64,000 bases of DNA from Rhodoplanes sp. Z2-YC6860 (GTDB taxonomy: Bacteria > Pseudomonadota > Alphaproteobacteria > Rhizobiales > Xanthobacteraceae), in assembly GCF_001579845.1 (NCBI RefSeq), contig NZ_CP007440.1:2546001-2610000 (forward strand), read 5' to 3'. This document shows, one piece after another, positions 1-8,283 of the stretch. Position numbers and translations under genes: made by a program. Below the pieces are notes generated by a model. That model searched no databases. It saw only the letters and a list, made by a program, of their open reading frames with translations, and was not told the DNA's origin. Each line of letters opens with the position of its first letter. Within the stretch, counting starts at the first letter, position 1.

Positions 1-1
1 G

Positions 2-61
2 GCGGCCGTTCTGCTGGTGCGCACACTGAAGGACATGATCGTGCGAGCGGCTCATGTCTGA
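2..61 (+). CDS. 3' end of a FAD-binding subunit of a CoxM type (partial)
   Basis: An open frame enters from the left edge and reads AAVLLVRTLKDMIVRAAHV before a TGA that overlaps the start of the next gene by 8 bases. In xanthine-dehydrogenase-family operons the FAD subunit commonly precedes the 2Fe-2S and molybdopterin subunits, and the overlapping junction fits translational coupling. Only 19 residues are visible, so the identity rests on position rather than on any motif. Any other upstream gene read in this frame would look the same. Confidence 0.45.
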   Translation, partial: AAVLLVRTLKDMIVRAAHV

Positions 62-536
62 ACGTCACGACATCGCCTTCACGCTCAACGGCAAGCCGGT
101 CAATGCCACCGTCGATGCGCGGCTCAATCTGGCGGATTTCCTGCGGCATACCTTGCGGCTCACCGGCACCCATGTCGGCTGCGAGCATGGTGTCTGTGGT
201 GCGTGCAATGTCCTCATCGACGGGAGGTCGGCGCGAAGCTGCCTGACGCTGGCCGTGCAGGCCGATGGCGCGCAGGTCGAGACCATCGAAGGGCTGACGG
301 AACACAAGACCATCGCCGACCTGCAGCGTGAGTTCGTCGCGCGAAACGCACTGCAATGTGGCTACTGTACCCCCGGCATGCTGGTCACCGCCGCCGAGCT
401 GCTCGCGCGCGGCAAGCCTGGCCGTCACGAAATCCGCGAGGCTTTGTCCGGCAACTTCTGCCGCTGCACCGGCTATCAGGCTATCGTGGACGCGGTCGAA
501 GCGGTGGCTTTGGCGCGGGCGGGTGCGAAGCCATGA
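54..536 (+). CDS. 2Fe-2S subunit of a xanthine dehydrogenase-family molybdenum hydroxylase
   Basis: This is the small electron-transfer subunit that carries two [2Fe-2S] clusters between the molybdenum site and FAD. The 160-residue length is normal for the CoxS/NdhS type. The plant-ferredoxin-like N-terminal cluster is Cys43, Cys48, Cys51 and Cys63 (CEHGVCGAC core). The helical C-terminal domain has CGYC at 102-105 and CRC at 136-138. The start overlaps the upstream frame, and the stop overlaps the next start as ATGA, so the three subunits are probably translated as a unit. No signal peptide is present, so the enzyme is cytoplasmic. The family is certain; the substrate is not. Confidence 0.95.
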   Translation: MSERHDIAFTLNGKPVNATVDARLNLADFLRHTLRLTGTHVGCEHGVCGACNVLIDGRSARSCLTLAVQADGAQVETIEGLTEHKTIADLQREFVARNALQCGYCTPGMLVTAAELLARGKPGRHEIREALSGNFCRCTGYQAIVDAVEAVALARAGAKP

Positions 537-2908
537 CCGAAGCGAGCGGACCGATCGGACGCAGCACCCCGCGCCGCGACGCCGAGCGGCTGGCGGAGGG
601 CAGGGGCCGCTACACCGACGATCTCGACGTCGCGAACCTGGGTCACATCGCGTTTCTGCGCAGCCCCCACGCGCATGCGCGCATCGTCGCGATCGACACC
701 GCGGCGGCCAAGCAGTCGCCGGGTGTGATCGCTGTTGTCACCGGCGACGACCTCGCGAAGGTCTGCAAGCCCTGGCAGACGCGGCTCGTGCCGTTTCCGG
801 TTCACAGCTCGCCGCCGCAATATCCGCTGGCGCGCGGCGAGGTCTGCTGGCAGGGCGAAGCTGTGGTCGCGGCCGTTGCGGCAACGCGCGCGCAGGCCGA
901 GGACGCGATTGAGCTGGTCGCAGTCGAGTGGGAGGAACTGCCGGCTGTGCCGAGCATCGAGGCGGCGTGCGCGGAACGGGCGCCGACGGTGAACGGTGCC
1001 AAGAGCAGCAACATCGGCCTTGAACACTCCTTCGCGGGCGGCACGCCGGAGCAGGCGTTTGCCGAGGCCGCGGTCGTCGTCGAGCACGACTTCACGTTCC
1101 AACGCCAGACCGGCGTGACGCTCGAGTCACGCGCGATCGTCGCCGAGTTCGATCCGCGCATCCGCCAGCTCACGATCCATCATTCACATCAGGTGCCGCA
1201 TCAGATGCGGGATGTGTTTGCGGCGCAGCTCGGTCTGCCGCTGTCGCATGTCCGCGTCGTGGCGCCCGATGTCGGCGGCGCTTTCGGCATGAAGCTCACC
1301 GCCTATCCGGACGAGATGGCAACAGCCGCCATTGCGGTGCTGCTGGAACGGCCGGTGAAATTCACCGCGGATCGTCTGGAATCGTTCGTCAGCGACATTC
1401 ACGCCCGCGAAGCCAGGATCCGCGGAAAGCTCGCGGTCGATACCGACGGGCGATTGCTGGCGATGAGCCTTTCCATGCTCTCGGGCATGGGCGCCTACAC
1501 CAATTACCCGCGTGGCAGTGTGGGTGAGGGCCTGCAGACCGTGCACATGTCGGCCGCTGCCTACCGGCTGCCGAACTATCGTGGCGAGGTGCGCGGCTAT
1601 TTCCAGAACAAGCCGCCGACCGGCATTTTGCGTGGCGTCGGCCAGCCGATCGCCACCACGGTGACCGAGCAGCTGATCGATCTCGCGGCGCGCAAGCTCA
1701 GTCTCGATCCGGCGGAGTTGCGGCGGCGGAACTATGCCGAGGCCCGAAAGCCGGACGCCAAATCGATTACCGGCATCCTGCTTGGCGAGCTTTCGCTCGT
1801 GCGCTGCCACGAGAAGCTGATGGCGTTGATGGACTACGACGGCTTGCGTCGGCGACAGGCGGAGCTTCGAGAGAAGCGAGTTTATCGCGGCATCGGCCTG
1901 TCGGTGTACATCGAGCAGACCTCCGTCGGGCCGGTGATCTACGGACCGCTGCAGGTCCGCGTCTCGGCCAACGAGACGTGCCGGCTGTCGCTCGAGCAGG
2001 ACGGCGGCATTCGCTGCGAAACCAGCATCACCGATCAGGGCCAAGGCACGGGGACCGCGCTCACCCAGATCATCGCACAAGAGCTGGGCGTGGAGCCCTT
2101 CTCGATCGAAGTCAGGAGCGGCGACACCGCGACGGCGCCGATGGGCGGCGGCGCCTGGGCGTCGCGCGGCACCTCGCTCGGCGGCGAAGCCGCGCTTCGT
2201 GCGGCCCGCGCGTTAAAGCAAAACATTTTGTCGATCGCCGCATCCATGCTGCAGGCCGACGCCGCCACGCTTCGGCTTGAGGGAGGCACGATCCTGAATT
2301 CCGCAGGCCTTGCGCAGATGACCGTCGCCGATATTGCGACGGCGGCGTTCTATCGTTCGCATCTCGTGCCGATGGCCGAATTGCCACCGCTTGAGATCAC
2401 CGAGACCTTCGTGCCGCGCGCGACACCTTATATTTCGGCCAACGGCATCCACGCCGCCCATGTGGAGGTCGATATCGATCTGGGCACCGTCCGCATCCTG
2501 GACTATTGGGTGGTCGAGGACTGCGGCCGGGTGGTCAATCCGCTGCTGGTCGACGAACAGATCCGCGGTGGCGTGGTGCAGGGCATCGGCTCGGCGCTGT
2601 ACGAGCAGTGCATCTATTCGAGCGAAGGCCAGCTCGAGAACGGCAGCCTGATGGACTACCTCGTGCCGATGGCCGGTGAGATGCCCGACATTCGTATCGC
2701 CCATGTCGAAACGCCGACGCCCGCGACCACGCTCGGCGCCCGCGGCGTCGGCGAAGCCGGCACCGTCGCGGCCGGCGCCGCAATCTGGACGGCCGTCAAC
2801 GATGCGCTTTCGCCGCTCGGCGCGGTGGTGACGTCGCAGCCGATCACGTCGGAGCATGTTCTCGACAGCATCGACGTGGCGCTTGCTGTCGATCGCGCAG
2901 TAGACTGA
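533..2908 (+). CDS. Molybdopterin-binding large subunit of a molybdenum hydroxylase
   Basis: This 791-residue catalytic subunit binds the molybdopterin cofactor and hydroxylates its substrate with water-derived oxygen. The ATG at 533 is preferred over an upstream in-frame ATG at 356 because it overlaps the preceding stop as ATGA and the protein then begins at the usual TPRRDAERLAEGRGRYTDD domain. GGAFGMK at 248-254 is the cofactor-binding glycine motif. GVGEAGT places the conserved active-site glutamate at residue 741. The CO dehydrogenase AYRCSFR loop is absent, so this is not a form I CO dehydrogenase. Nicotinate-, isoquinoline- or purine-type substrates are all possible. The creatininase-family gene 39 bases downstream suggests that the hydroxylated product is a cyclic amide. 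Confidence 0.93.
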   Translation: MTEASGPIGRSTPRRDAERLAEGRGRYTDDLDVANLGHIAFLRSPHAHARIVAIDTAAAKQSPGVIAVVTGDDLAKVCKPWQTRLVPFPVHSSPPQYPLARGEVCWQGEAVVAAVAATRAQAEDAIELVAVEWEELPAVPSIEAACAERAPTVNGAKSSNIGLEHSFAGGTPEQAFAEAAVVVEHDFTFQRQTGVTLESRAIVAEFDPRIRQLTIHHSHQVPHQMRDVFAAQLGLPLSHVRVVAPDVGGAFGMKLTAYPDEMATAAIAVLLERPVKFTADRLESFVSDIHAREARIRGKLAVDTDGRLLAMSLSMLSGMGAYTNYPRGSVGEGLQTVHMSAAAYRLPNYRGEVRGYFQNKPPTGILRGVGQPIATTVTEQLIDLAARKLSLDPAELRRRNYAEARKPDAKSITGILLGELSLVRCHEKLMALMDYDGLRRRQAELREKRVYRGIGLSVYIEQTSVGPVIYGPLQVRVSANETCRLSLEQDGGIRCETSITDQGQGTGTALTQIIAQELGVEPFSIEVRSGDTATAPMGGGAWASRGTSLGGEAALRAARALKQNILSIAASMLQADAATLRLEGGTILNSAGLAQMTVADIATAAFYRSHLVPMAELPPLEITETFVPRATPYISANGIHAAHVEVDIDLGTVRILDYWVVEDCGRVVNPLLVDEQIRGGVVQGIGSALYEQCIYSSEGQLENGSLMDYLVPMAGEMPDIRIAHVETPTPATTLGARGVGEAGTVAAGAAIWTAVNDALSPLGAVVTSQPITSEHVLDSIDVALAVDRAVD

Positions 2909-2947
2909 CCGGGAAACAACCCAGGTCGCATTACCCAGGTCGTATCC

Positions 2948-3763
2948 ATGCTGAATTCACGCTGGTGGTGGGATCTCTCGACGCGCGATTTCGCCGCGGT
3001 CGACATGAGCGGGATCGTCGCGGTGCTGCCTGTGGCCGCTGTCGAGCAGCACGGCCCGCATCTTCCGGTCCGGGTCGATGCTGCGATCAATGAAGGCATC
3101 GTCGCGCGGGCCGTCGAGCTGATGCCTGACGCGCTGCCGGCGCTGGTTCTGCCGGCGCTGCCGGTCGGAAAGTCCGACGAGCATTTGGCCTATCCCGGCA
3201 CCCTGACGCTGTCCTACGAGACACTGGCCAAGGTCTGGTTCGAGATCGGCGAGAGCGTGCACCGTGCAGGCTGCCGCAAGCTGATCCTGTTCAATTCGCA
3301 TGGCGGCCAGACTCAGGTGATGGACATCGTCTGCCGCGAGCTGCGGGTGAAGCTCGGCATGTTCGCGGTGGCCTGCTCGTGGTTCCGCGTCACTGAAGCT
3401 GGCGACCTGTTCGACGCGGCCGAGCTTCGCCACGGCATCCATGGCGGCGAGACCGAAACCAGCGTGATGCTGCATCTGCATGGCGATCTGGTCGAGATGG
3501 CGCGCGCCGAGAACTTTGTGCCGAAGTCGGTCGAGATGGAAAAGACCAACGCGATCCTCACGCCGGAGGGCGCGGTCGGCTACGGCTGGCAGACCCAGGA
3601 TTTGCAGGCATCAGGCGCCTGCGGCAATGCGCTGGCCGCGGATGCCAAACGCGGCGCCGAGCTGGTCGAACGCGCGGCGAAGCAGCTTGTTGCACTGATC
3701 GACGAGGTCGCGCGCTTCCCGCTCGACAATATCGTGTCGCGGACGCGGTATTCTGGTTCGTAG
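2948..3763 (+). CDS. Creatininase-family amidohydrolase
   Basis: This 271-residue enzyme belongs to the metal-dependent creatinine amidohydrolase family, whose members open cyclic amides or hydrolyse related C-N bonds. The metal-site motif is clear: VEQHGPHLPVRVD gives Glu33, His35 and Asp44. NSHGG at 116-120 and HGGETETS from residue 165 complete the family pattern. The length matches family members of about 250-270 residues. It follows the molybdenum hydroxylase on the same strand and probably shares its transcript. It could equally be a formamidopyrimidine deformylase-like or MftE-like member; the sequence alone does not settle the substrate. Confidence 0.88.
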   Translation: MLNSRWWWDLSTRDFAAVDMSGIVAVLPVAAVEQHGPHLPVRVDAAINEGIVARAVELMPDALPALVLPALPVGKSDEHLAYPGTLTLSYETLAKVWFEIGESVHRAGCRKLILFNSHGGQTQVMDIVCRELRVKLGMFAVACSWFRVTEAGDLFDAAELRHGIHGGETETSVMLHLHGDLVEMARAENFVPKSVEMEKTNAILTPEGAVGYGWQTQDLQASGACGNALAADAKRGAELVERAAKQLVALIDEVARFPLDNIVSRTRYSGS

Positions 3764-3790
3764 TCTTGCCAGGTTTTCCGGTTGTCCTCC

Positions 3791-3995
3791 GCCACGAGCC
3801 ACAAGGGCGGTGTCATCGCCGGGCACAGCCGTCCGAAGGACGGCGTCGCTTGCTCGCCTATGACCCGGCGATCCATGAGCGGCCGCAGCGCGGACAATCG
3901 TAAGAGGATACTTTGTCGTGCGACCGGATGGACCCGCGGGTCAAGCCCGCGGGTGACAGCGTGCGTGTTGGATGAGTGTGCTTCCAAGCAAGCGG
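3791..3995. repeat. Dispersed intergenic palindromic repeat, copy A
   Basis: This stretch between two converging genes has no plausible gene. It contains nested hairpins: GCCGTCC-GAA-GGACGGC at 3828-3844 and ACCCGCGGG-TCAAG-CCCGCGGGT at 3932-3954. Closely similar text recurs at 20639-20802 and 25388-25549, with the same order of blocks (GTCAT.GCCGGGC, CCGGC.ATCCATGAGCG, ATGGACCCGCGGG). The hairpins could end transcription from both sides. Confidence 0.85.
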
Positions 3996-4008
3996 AACCG
4001 CGTTCTAG

Positions 4009-4857
4009 CTAGACAGCCTCGTTGGCCGTCATGGCATGCCGCAGCGCCGCCGACACGAATCGGCAGCGCTCGTTGTAGAACGTCGAGGTGCGGTATTCCT
4101 CGTTGCGCGGATAATGTGCTTCGATCGGGATGTCGGCGCTGATCCGCCCGGGCCGCGCGCTCATCACCACGATGCGGCTCGACAGATACACCGACTCGTA
4201 GACGCTGTGGGTCACGAAGATCACCGTCAGCCCCTGCTGCGCGAACAGCTCCAGCAGGTCGTCGTTGAGTTTGATGCGGGTGATCTCGTCGAGCGCGGCG
4301 AAGGGTTCGTCCATCAGCAGGATCTTCGGACGGGTCACCAGCGCGCGGGCGATCGACACGCGCATCTTCATGCCGCCGGAGAGCTGCCTCGGATGGGCAT
4401 CGGCAAAGGCCGACAATCCGACCATGGCCAGCGCTTCGTCGATCCGCTCCTGCGCATCGCGCTTGGTGACGCCGGTCAGCAGCAGCGGCAGATGCACGTT
4501 GTCGGTGACGGTGCGCCAAGGGAGCAGCGTCGGTTCCTGGAAGACGAAGCTCAGCGCCGGCTCCGCGGTGCCCATCGCGTCATAGGCCGATTGCGGCCAG
4601 TCGATGGTGCCTGCGGAGGGCGGCGACAGATTGGCGATCAGCTTGAGCAGCGTCGATTTTCCGCAGCCGGATGGCCCCAGCAGGCTGACGAACTCGCCCG
4701 GCCGGATCGTCAGGTCGATGCCGGCGAGCGCTGTCACACCGTTGTTGAAGGATTTCGAGATGCCGGCGAGCCGCAACAGCGGTCGTCCTGACGCAGCCTG
4801 GGCTGCCGGATCGGCAGCAGCGGTGTCAGGCACGAGCTTGAGCGGCGCGGCTGTCAT
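4009..4857 (-). CDS. ABC transporter ATP-binding protein (NitT/TauT type)
   Basis: This 282-residue ATPase should power import with the permease at 7332-8135 and the binding protein at 8284-9282. Walker A GPSGCGKST is at 61-69, the Q-loop Gln in FVFQEP near 107, signature LSGGM at 159-163, Walker B ILLMDE at 179-184 and the switch His near 217. The ATG at 4857 is chosen because it overlaps the stop of the oxidase gene by four bases; the open frame upstream is only a shadow of that gene. The family carries nitrate, sulfonates, taurine, thiamine precursors, phthalate and similar anions. The oxygenase genes in the same operon favour an aromatic or heterocyclic acid. Confidence 0.95.
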   Translation of the reverse strand: MTAAPLKLVPDTAAADPAAQAASGRPLLRLAGISKSFNNGVTALAGIDLTIRPGEFVSLLGPSGCGKSTLLKLIANLSPPSAGTIDWPQSAYDAMGTAEPALSFVFQEPTLLPWRTVTDNVHLPLLLTGVTKRDAQERIDEALAMVGLSAFADAHPRQLSGGMKMRVSIARALVTRPKILLMDEPFAALDEITRIKLNDDLLELFAQQGLTVIFVTHSVYESVYLSSRIVVMSARPGRISADIPIEAHYPRNEEYRTSTFYNERCRFVSAALRHAMTANEAV

Positions 4858-6239
4858 GGGTTCTTCGGCACAAAGCTTCGCATCTTGCCTGGATTGAGCA
4901 AGCCCATCGGATCGACCTCGTGCTTGAAGCCGAGCTGGTCGGCGTCGACGCGCTTGTAGCGGCTGCCGTCCTCGAGCGTGATCACATGGGGATCGGCGAT
5001 CATGACGCCGCAGGATTCGTAAGTCTTGACGATCTCGTAGAGCCGTTCGCGCGAGCGATAGTGGATGACCGGCAGGCCGCTCGCGGTCATGACACCATTG
5101 ATGCGCAGGAATTCGAGATGCTGCGTCACCTCGCCCTCGAACTTCTTGCCGACCTCGGTCACCGCCTCGACCAGCCGGTCGTGCGGATAGAGGCACTGCA
5201 GATAGGTCACGCCGCGATCGACCTTGAGCTGCTGCAAGGTCGTGTGGTTCCAGGTGTGCTCATAGAGCGGCACCTTGTTCAGCACGTCTTCGGCCGGCTG
5301 CTTGTAGGTCAGCTTGCCCTTGAAAGACTCCAGCAGCGTCTCGAAACTTTCCAGCGACATCTCGCCGATCATGGCGAACAGGACGCTCTTGCCATCCGGA
5401 CAGTGGGGCCGGTACGCCGCGAAGTTCTGGGGCAGCGGCCACTCGATCGGGGAGATGAGCTTCTTGGTGATGCCGTCGGCCATCGCGATGGTGCGCCCGA
5501 AGCGCACGGCTTCGATGAAGTCATCAAAAGCGACGATCACGTCGATCCAGGGCAGCGCCGGCGCGAGCGGCATTTCCAGGACGGTGATGATGCCGGTCGT
5601 GCCATAGGCGCGGCTGATCTTCTGTGCGGCGTCACCGCGGAGCTCGATCACGCGGGGCTTTTCCTCCAGCGTCACGATGCGGGCGGCGAGAATGTTGCCG
5701 GGCTCGCGCAGTCCGCCATAGGTGACGCTGCCGGCGCCGCCCGAGCCGCCTGCCACAAAGCCGCCGATCTGGGACGCGCGCTTGGTCGAAGGGTGCATCC
5801 GCAGCTCCCAGCCGTTCGGCCGGGTCGCGGCGTCGATATCCCATATCTTGGCGCCGGCCTCGACGCGGATTTTTCCAGGCTTCTGCCACTCGATCTTGTT
5901 GAACATCGACATATCGAGCACGACGCCGCCGTCCATCGGCACGCACTGCCCGTAATTGCCCGTGGCGCCGCCGCGCGGTGTGAGCGGAATGCGGTGCCTG
6001 GCGCAGGCCGCGGCCACGCGAATGACTTCGCTCTCGTCCTTCGGCGTGACGATCACGTCGGCGAGCTTGTCCTTCAGCTCCTCGTTCAGGATCGGGCTAT
6101 ACCAATAATAATCGCGCGAGCGCCGCTTCAGATCGGTGGCATCCATGGTCCAATCGATTCCGGCGATATCGGCCAGGAAGCGTTCGATTGGATAACGGCC
6201 GGTGCCTTGCTCCCGGGCGAGCGCAGTGCCTTGCGACAT
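4854..6239 (-). CDS. FAD-linked oxidase (PCMH/VAO superfamily)
   Basis: This 461-residue flavoprotein has an N-terminal PCMH-type FAD-binding domain. The dinucleotide-binding loop RGGATGNYGQCVPMDGG lies at 89-105, and the C-terminal part ends in the usual YKRVDADQLGFKHEVDPMGLLNPGK block. Family members oxidise 2-hydroxy acids, alcohols or amines and pass electrons to oxygen or a partner. The gene lies in the middle of a leftward operon, 9 bases after the Rieske oxygenase gene and overlapping the ABC ATPase by four bases. It could act on the same imported compound as the oxygenase. It is not a flavodoxin-reductase-like partner for that oxygenase, because no ferredoxin or NAD-binding motif is visible. 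Confidence 0.88.
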   Translation of the reverse strand: MSQGTALAREQGTGRYPIERFLADIAGIDWTMDATDLKRRSRDYYWYSPILNEELKDKLADVIVTPKDESEVIRVAAACARHRIPLTPRGGATGNYGQCVPMDGGVVLDMSMFNKIEWQKPGKIRVEAGAKIWDIDAATRPNGWELRMHPSTKRASQIGGFVAGGSGGAGSVTYGGLREPGNILAARIVTLEEKPRVIELRGDAAQKISRAYGTTGIITVLEMPLAPALPWIDVIVAFDDFIEAVRFGRTIAMADGITKKLISPIEWPLPQNFAAYRPHCPDGKSVLFAMIGEMSLESFETLLESFKGKLTYKQPAEDVLNKVPLYEHTWNHTTLQQLKVDRGVTYLQCLYPHDRLVEAVTEVGKKFEGEVTQHLEFLRINGVMTASGLPVIHYRSRERLYEIVKTYESCGVMIADPHVITLEDGSRYKRVDADQLGFKHEVDPMGLLNPGKMRSFVPKNP

Positions 6240-6248
6240 GACAGGTCC

Positions 6249-7304
6249 TTATTCCGCAGCGATGGCCGGAACCTTATCGCCTGCGTTGCGCGTCGCATAG
6301 ACCTCGGCCTCGCCGTGATCCTCGAACAGCTTCATCAGGCGCTTGCGCATGATCATGCCGGGGCGGTCGGAGACCATGTGCGCCTCGACGCGGCGGCCCA
6401 TGTCCATCGTCGCGTCATAATCGGTCGACTCGATGATGTCCTTGTCTTCCCGGGTGATCTGGAAGTCCCAGTCGATCAGCTCCTTGGCCGGGCAGTCGGC
6501 CTCGGTGTCGTTGCGGTAGAGCCACTGCACAACCATGATGTGGCTGTCGTCGATCGGCGTCGCCGAATTGAAGATGATGTGGCGCAGCCCGCTCGGATAT
6601 TCGATGTCGAGCTTCCGGCAGAACGGCATGTACCACTTGTTGCGCATGTGGCGCTTGGTGGTCGGGTCGGTGGTGCCGGAGATGCGGTGCTGCACCGGCG
6701 GGTTGGCGACGGTGATCAGCGTCTCGGCCTCGAAGCCGTAATCGGTCTCGACGATCTCGTATTTCTCGGGCAGCGGCTGGTTGAGCTGGCCGAACGTGCC
6801 CTTGTGCACGAAGGCGAAGTGCGCGTTGTCGAACGAGTTCTCCATCAGCCGGAACGCCGAGGTGTTCCACACCTCGTAGAACTGCGGGATGCGGCGGAAC
6901 TTGGGATCGTGCTCCTCGTCGGCATCGAGGATCGGTGCGAGCGGCTCCTCGAGCGCCACCCAGGCGTAGCCGTAGCGGCTTTCGCAGTGATAAGCCGGCG
7001 TGGAGAGGTTCGGCACCTCCTGCTGCACCGGAAACTGCGGCACGTGGGTGAGCTTGCCGGTGCGGTCATAAGTCCAGCCGTGATAGCCGCAGACGATCTG
7101 GCCGTCGTTCATCCAGCCCTTGGAGAGCTTGGAGGTGCGGTGGCAGCAGCGATCTTTCAGTGCGGCCGGCTGGCCCTCCTTGTCGAGGAACAGGACGATG
7201 TCCTCGCCGAGCAGGCGGAACGGCTTCGGGCCGTCTTTGAGGTCTTCGAGCGCCATCACCGCATACCAGAAGCGGCGCAGCACGTTCTGTTGGGTTGTGA
7301 GCAT
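6249..7304 (-). CDS. Rieske non-heme iron oxygenase, aromatic ring-hydroxylating or demethylase type
   Basis: This 351-residue terminal oxygenase belongs to the vanillate demethylase/phthalate dioxygenase branch. The Rieske cluster ligands are Cys53-x-His55 and Cys72-x2-His75 (CGYHGW). The mononuclear iron motif ENSFDNAHFAFVHKGTFG supplies His162 and His167, with Asp159 as the electron-bridging residue. The length fits single-subunit (alpha3) oxygenases of 340-360 residues. It lies between the permease and the FAD-linked oxidase. Such enzymes need a flavin/2Fe-2S reductase, which is absent from the window, so electrons must come from elsewhere. The likely substrate is an imported aromatic or N-heterocyclic acid. 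Confidence 0.94.
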   Translation of the reverse strand: MLTTQQNVLRRFWYAVMALEDLKDGPKPFRLLGEDIVLFLDKEGQPAALKDRCCHRTSKLSKGWMNDGQIVCGYHGWTYDRTGKLTHVPQFPVQQEVPNLSTPAYHCESRYGYAWVALEEPLAPILDADEEHDPKFRRIPQFYEVWNTSAFRLMENSFDNAHFAFVHKGTFGQLNQPLPEKYEIVETDYGFEAETLITVANPPVQHRISGTTDPTTKRHMRNKWYMPFCRKLDIEYPSGLRHIIFNSATPIDDSHIMVVQWLYRNDTEADCPAKELIDWDFQITREDKDIIESTDYDATMDMGRRVEAHMVSDRPGMIMRKRLMKLFEDHGEAEVYATRNAGDKVPAIAAE

Positions 7305-7331
7305 ATTTCAGTCCTCCGGCTTGTTTCGTTT

Positions 7332-8135
7332 TTAAGCTTCGCTCTCGGCCATGCTGTCGTGCCAGGTGCCGAGCGCCAGTCGCGACAGCATCACCATGGC
7401 GAGAAACAGCGTGATGCCCGCGACCGTGATCAGGAACAGCGCCGCAAACATCCGCGGAATTTCGAGCTGGAAGCCCGATTGCAGGATTTCATAGGCGAGT
7501 CCGGTGTTGCGGCCGCCGGTGCCGGCGACGAACTCGGCGACTACCGCGCCGATCAGCGCCAGGCCGCTGGAGACGCGCAGTCCGGCGAAGAAGAACGGCA
7601 GCGCGCTTGGGATGCGAAGATAAATGAGCTTCTGCAGCCGCGACGCGCGGTTCACCGCGAACAGGTTCTGATGGCCCTGGTCGACGCTGCGCAGCCCCAC
7701 GGTGGTGTTCGAAATGATCGGGAAGATCGCGATGATCGTCGCACAGATCACCAGGGCGAGCTGGGTGTCCTTGACCAGGATGATGATCAGCGGAGCGATC
7801 GCAACGATCGGCGTCACCTGCATGATGATGGCGTAAGGGAACAGGCTCCGTTCGATGATCGGGCTCTGCACGAACAGGAAGGCCACGGCCGAGCCGATCA
7901 CCACCGCGAGCGTCAGCGCGATCAGCGTGACGCGCAGCGTCACCCACAGCGCCCGCATCAGCACCGGCGTGTCCGACACGAACACCGAGGCGATCTGGCT
8001 CGGCGCCGGAAACAGATAGGACGGGATGGAGAAGATACGGCAGCCCGCCTCCCACCCCGCGATCACCAGCACGCCGACGATCAGCGGCGGCAGGATGTCG
8101 GCGATTTTCTTGCGGGCTGTCGTGCCGGTTGTCAT
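7332..8135 (-). CDS. ABC transporter permease (NitT/TauT type)
   Basis: This 267-residue inner-membrane permease has about six hydrophobic segments and a C-terminal EAA-like loop (RIPSALPFFFAGLRVSSGLAL) that contacts the ATPase. It is of the SsuC/TauC binding-protein-dependent type. The ATG at 8135 follows a 148-base spacer that holds a palindromic repeat, so expression relative to the upstream binding protein may be lower. The gene is followed 27 bases later by the Rieske oxygenase gene, which puts uptake and catabolism in one operon. Confidence 0.93.
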   Translation of the reverse strand: MTTGTTARKKIADILPPLIVGVLVIAGWEAGCRIFSIPSYLFPAPSQIASVFVSDTPVLMRALWVTLRVTLIALTLAVVIGSAVAFLFVQSPIIERSLFPYAIIMQVTPIVAIAPLIIILVKDTQLALVICATIIAIFPIISNTTVGLRSVDQGHQNLFAVNRASRLQKLIYLRIPSALPFFFAGLRVSSGLALIGAVVAEFVAGTGGRNTGLAYEILQSGFQLEIPRMFAALFLITVAGITLFLAMVMLSRLALGTWHDSMAESEA

Positions 8136-8166
8136 GTTTGTGCTTGGTGTTTCGCTTTCGCCGCCG

Positions 8167-8271
8167 TCATTCCGGGGCGCGCCAAAGGCGCGAACCCGGA
8201 ATCCAGTTCCAGCGGCAGTCTTTGCTTGTCTGGATTCCGGGTTCGCTTGCTTCGCAAGCGCCCCGGAATGA
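8167..8271. repeat. Nested palindromic intergenic repeat inside the transporter operon
   Basis: Outer arms TCATTCCGGGGCGC (8167-8180) and its complement (8258-8271) enclose inner arms CGAACCCGGAATCCAG (8191-8206) and its perfect complement (8230-8245). The RNA would fold into a long stem. Elements with CATTCCGGGGCGCG and CCCGGAATCC are common between genes in Bradyrhizobium-related genomes. Sitting between the binding-protein and permease genes, it could stabilise the upstream mRNA part or attenuate the downstream genes, as REP elements do. Confidence 0.88.
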
Positions 8272-8283
8272 CCGCCGATAGAT

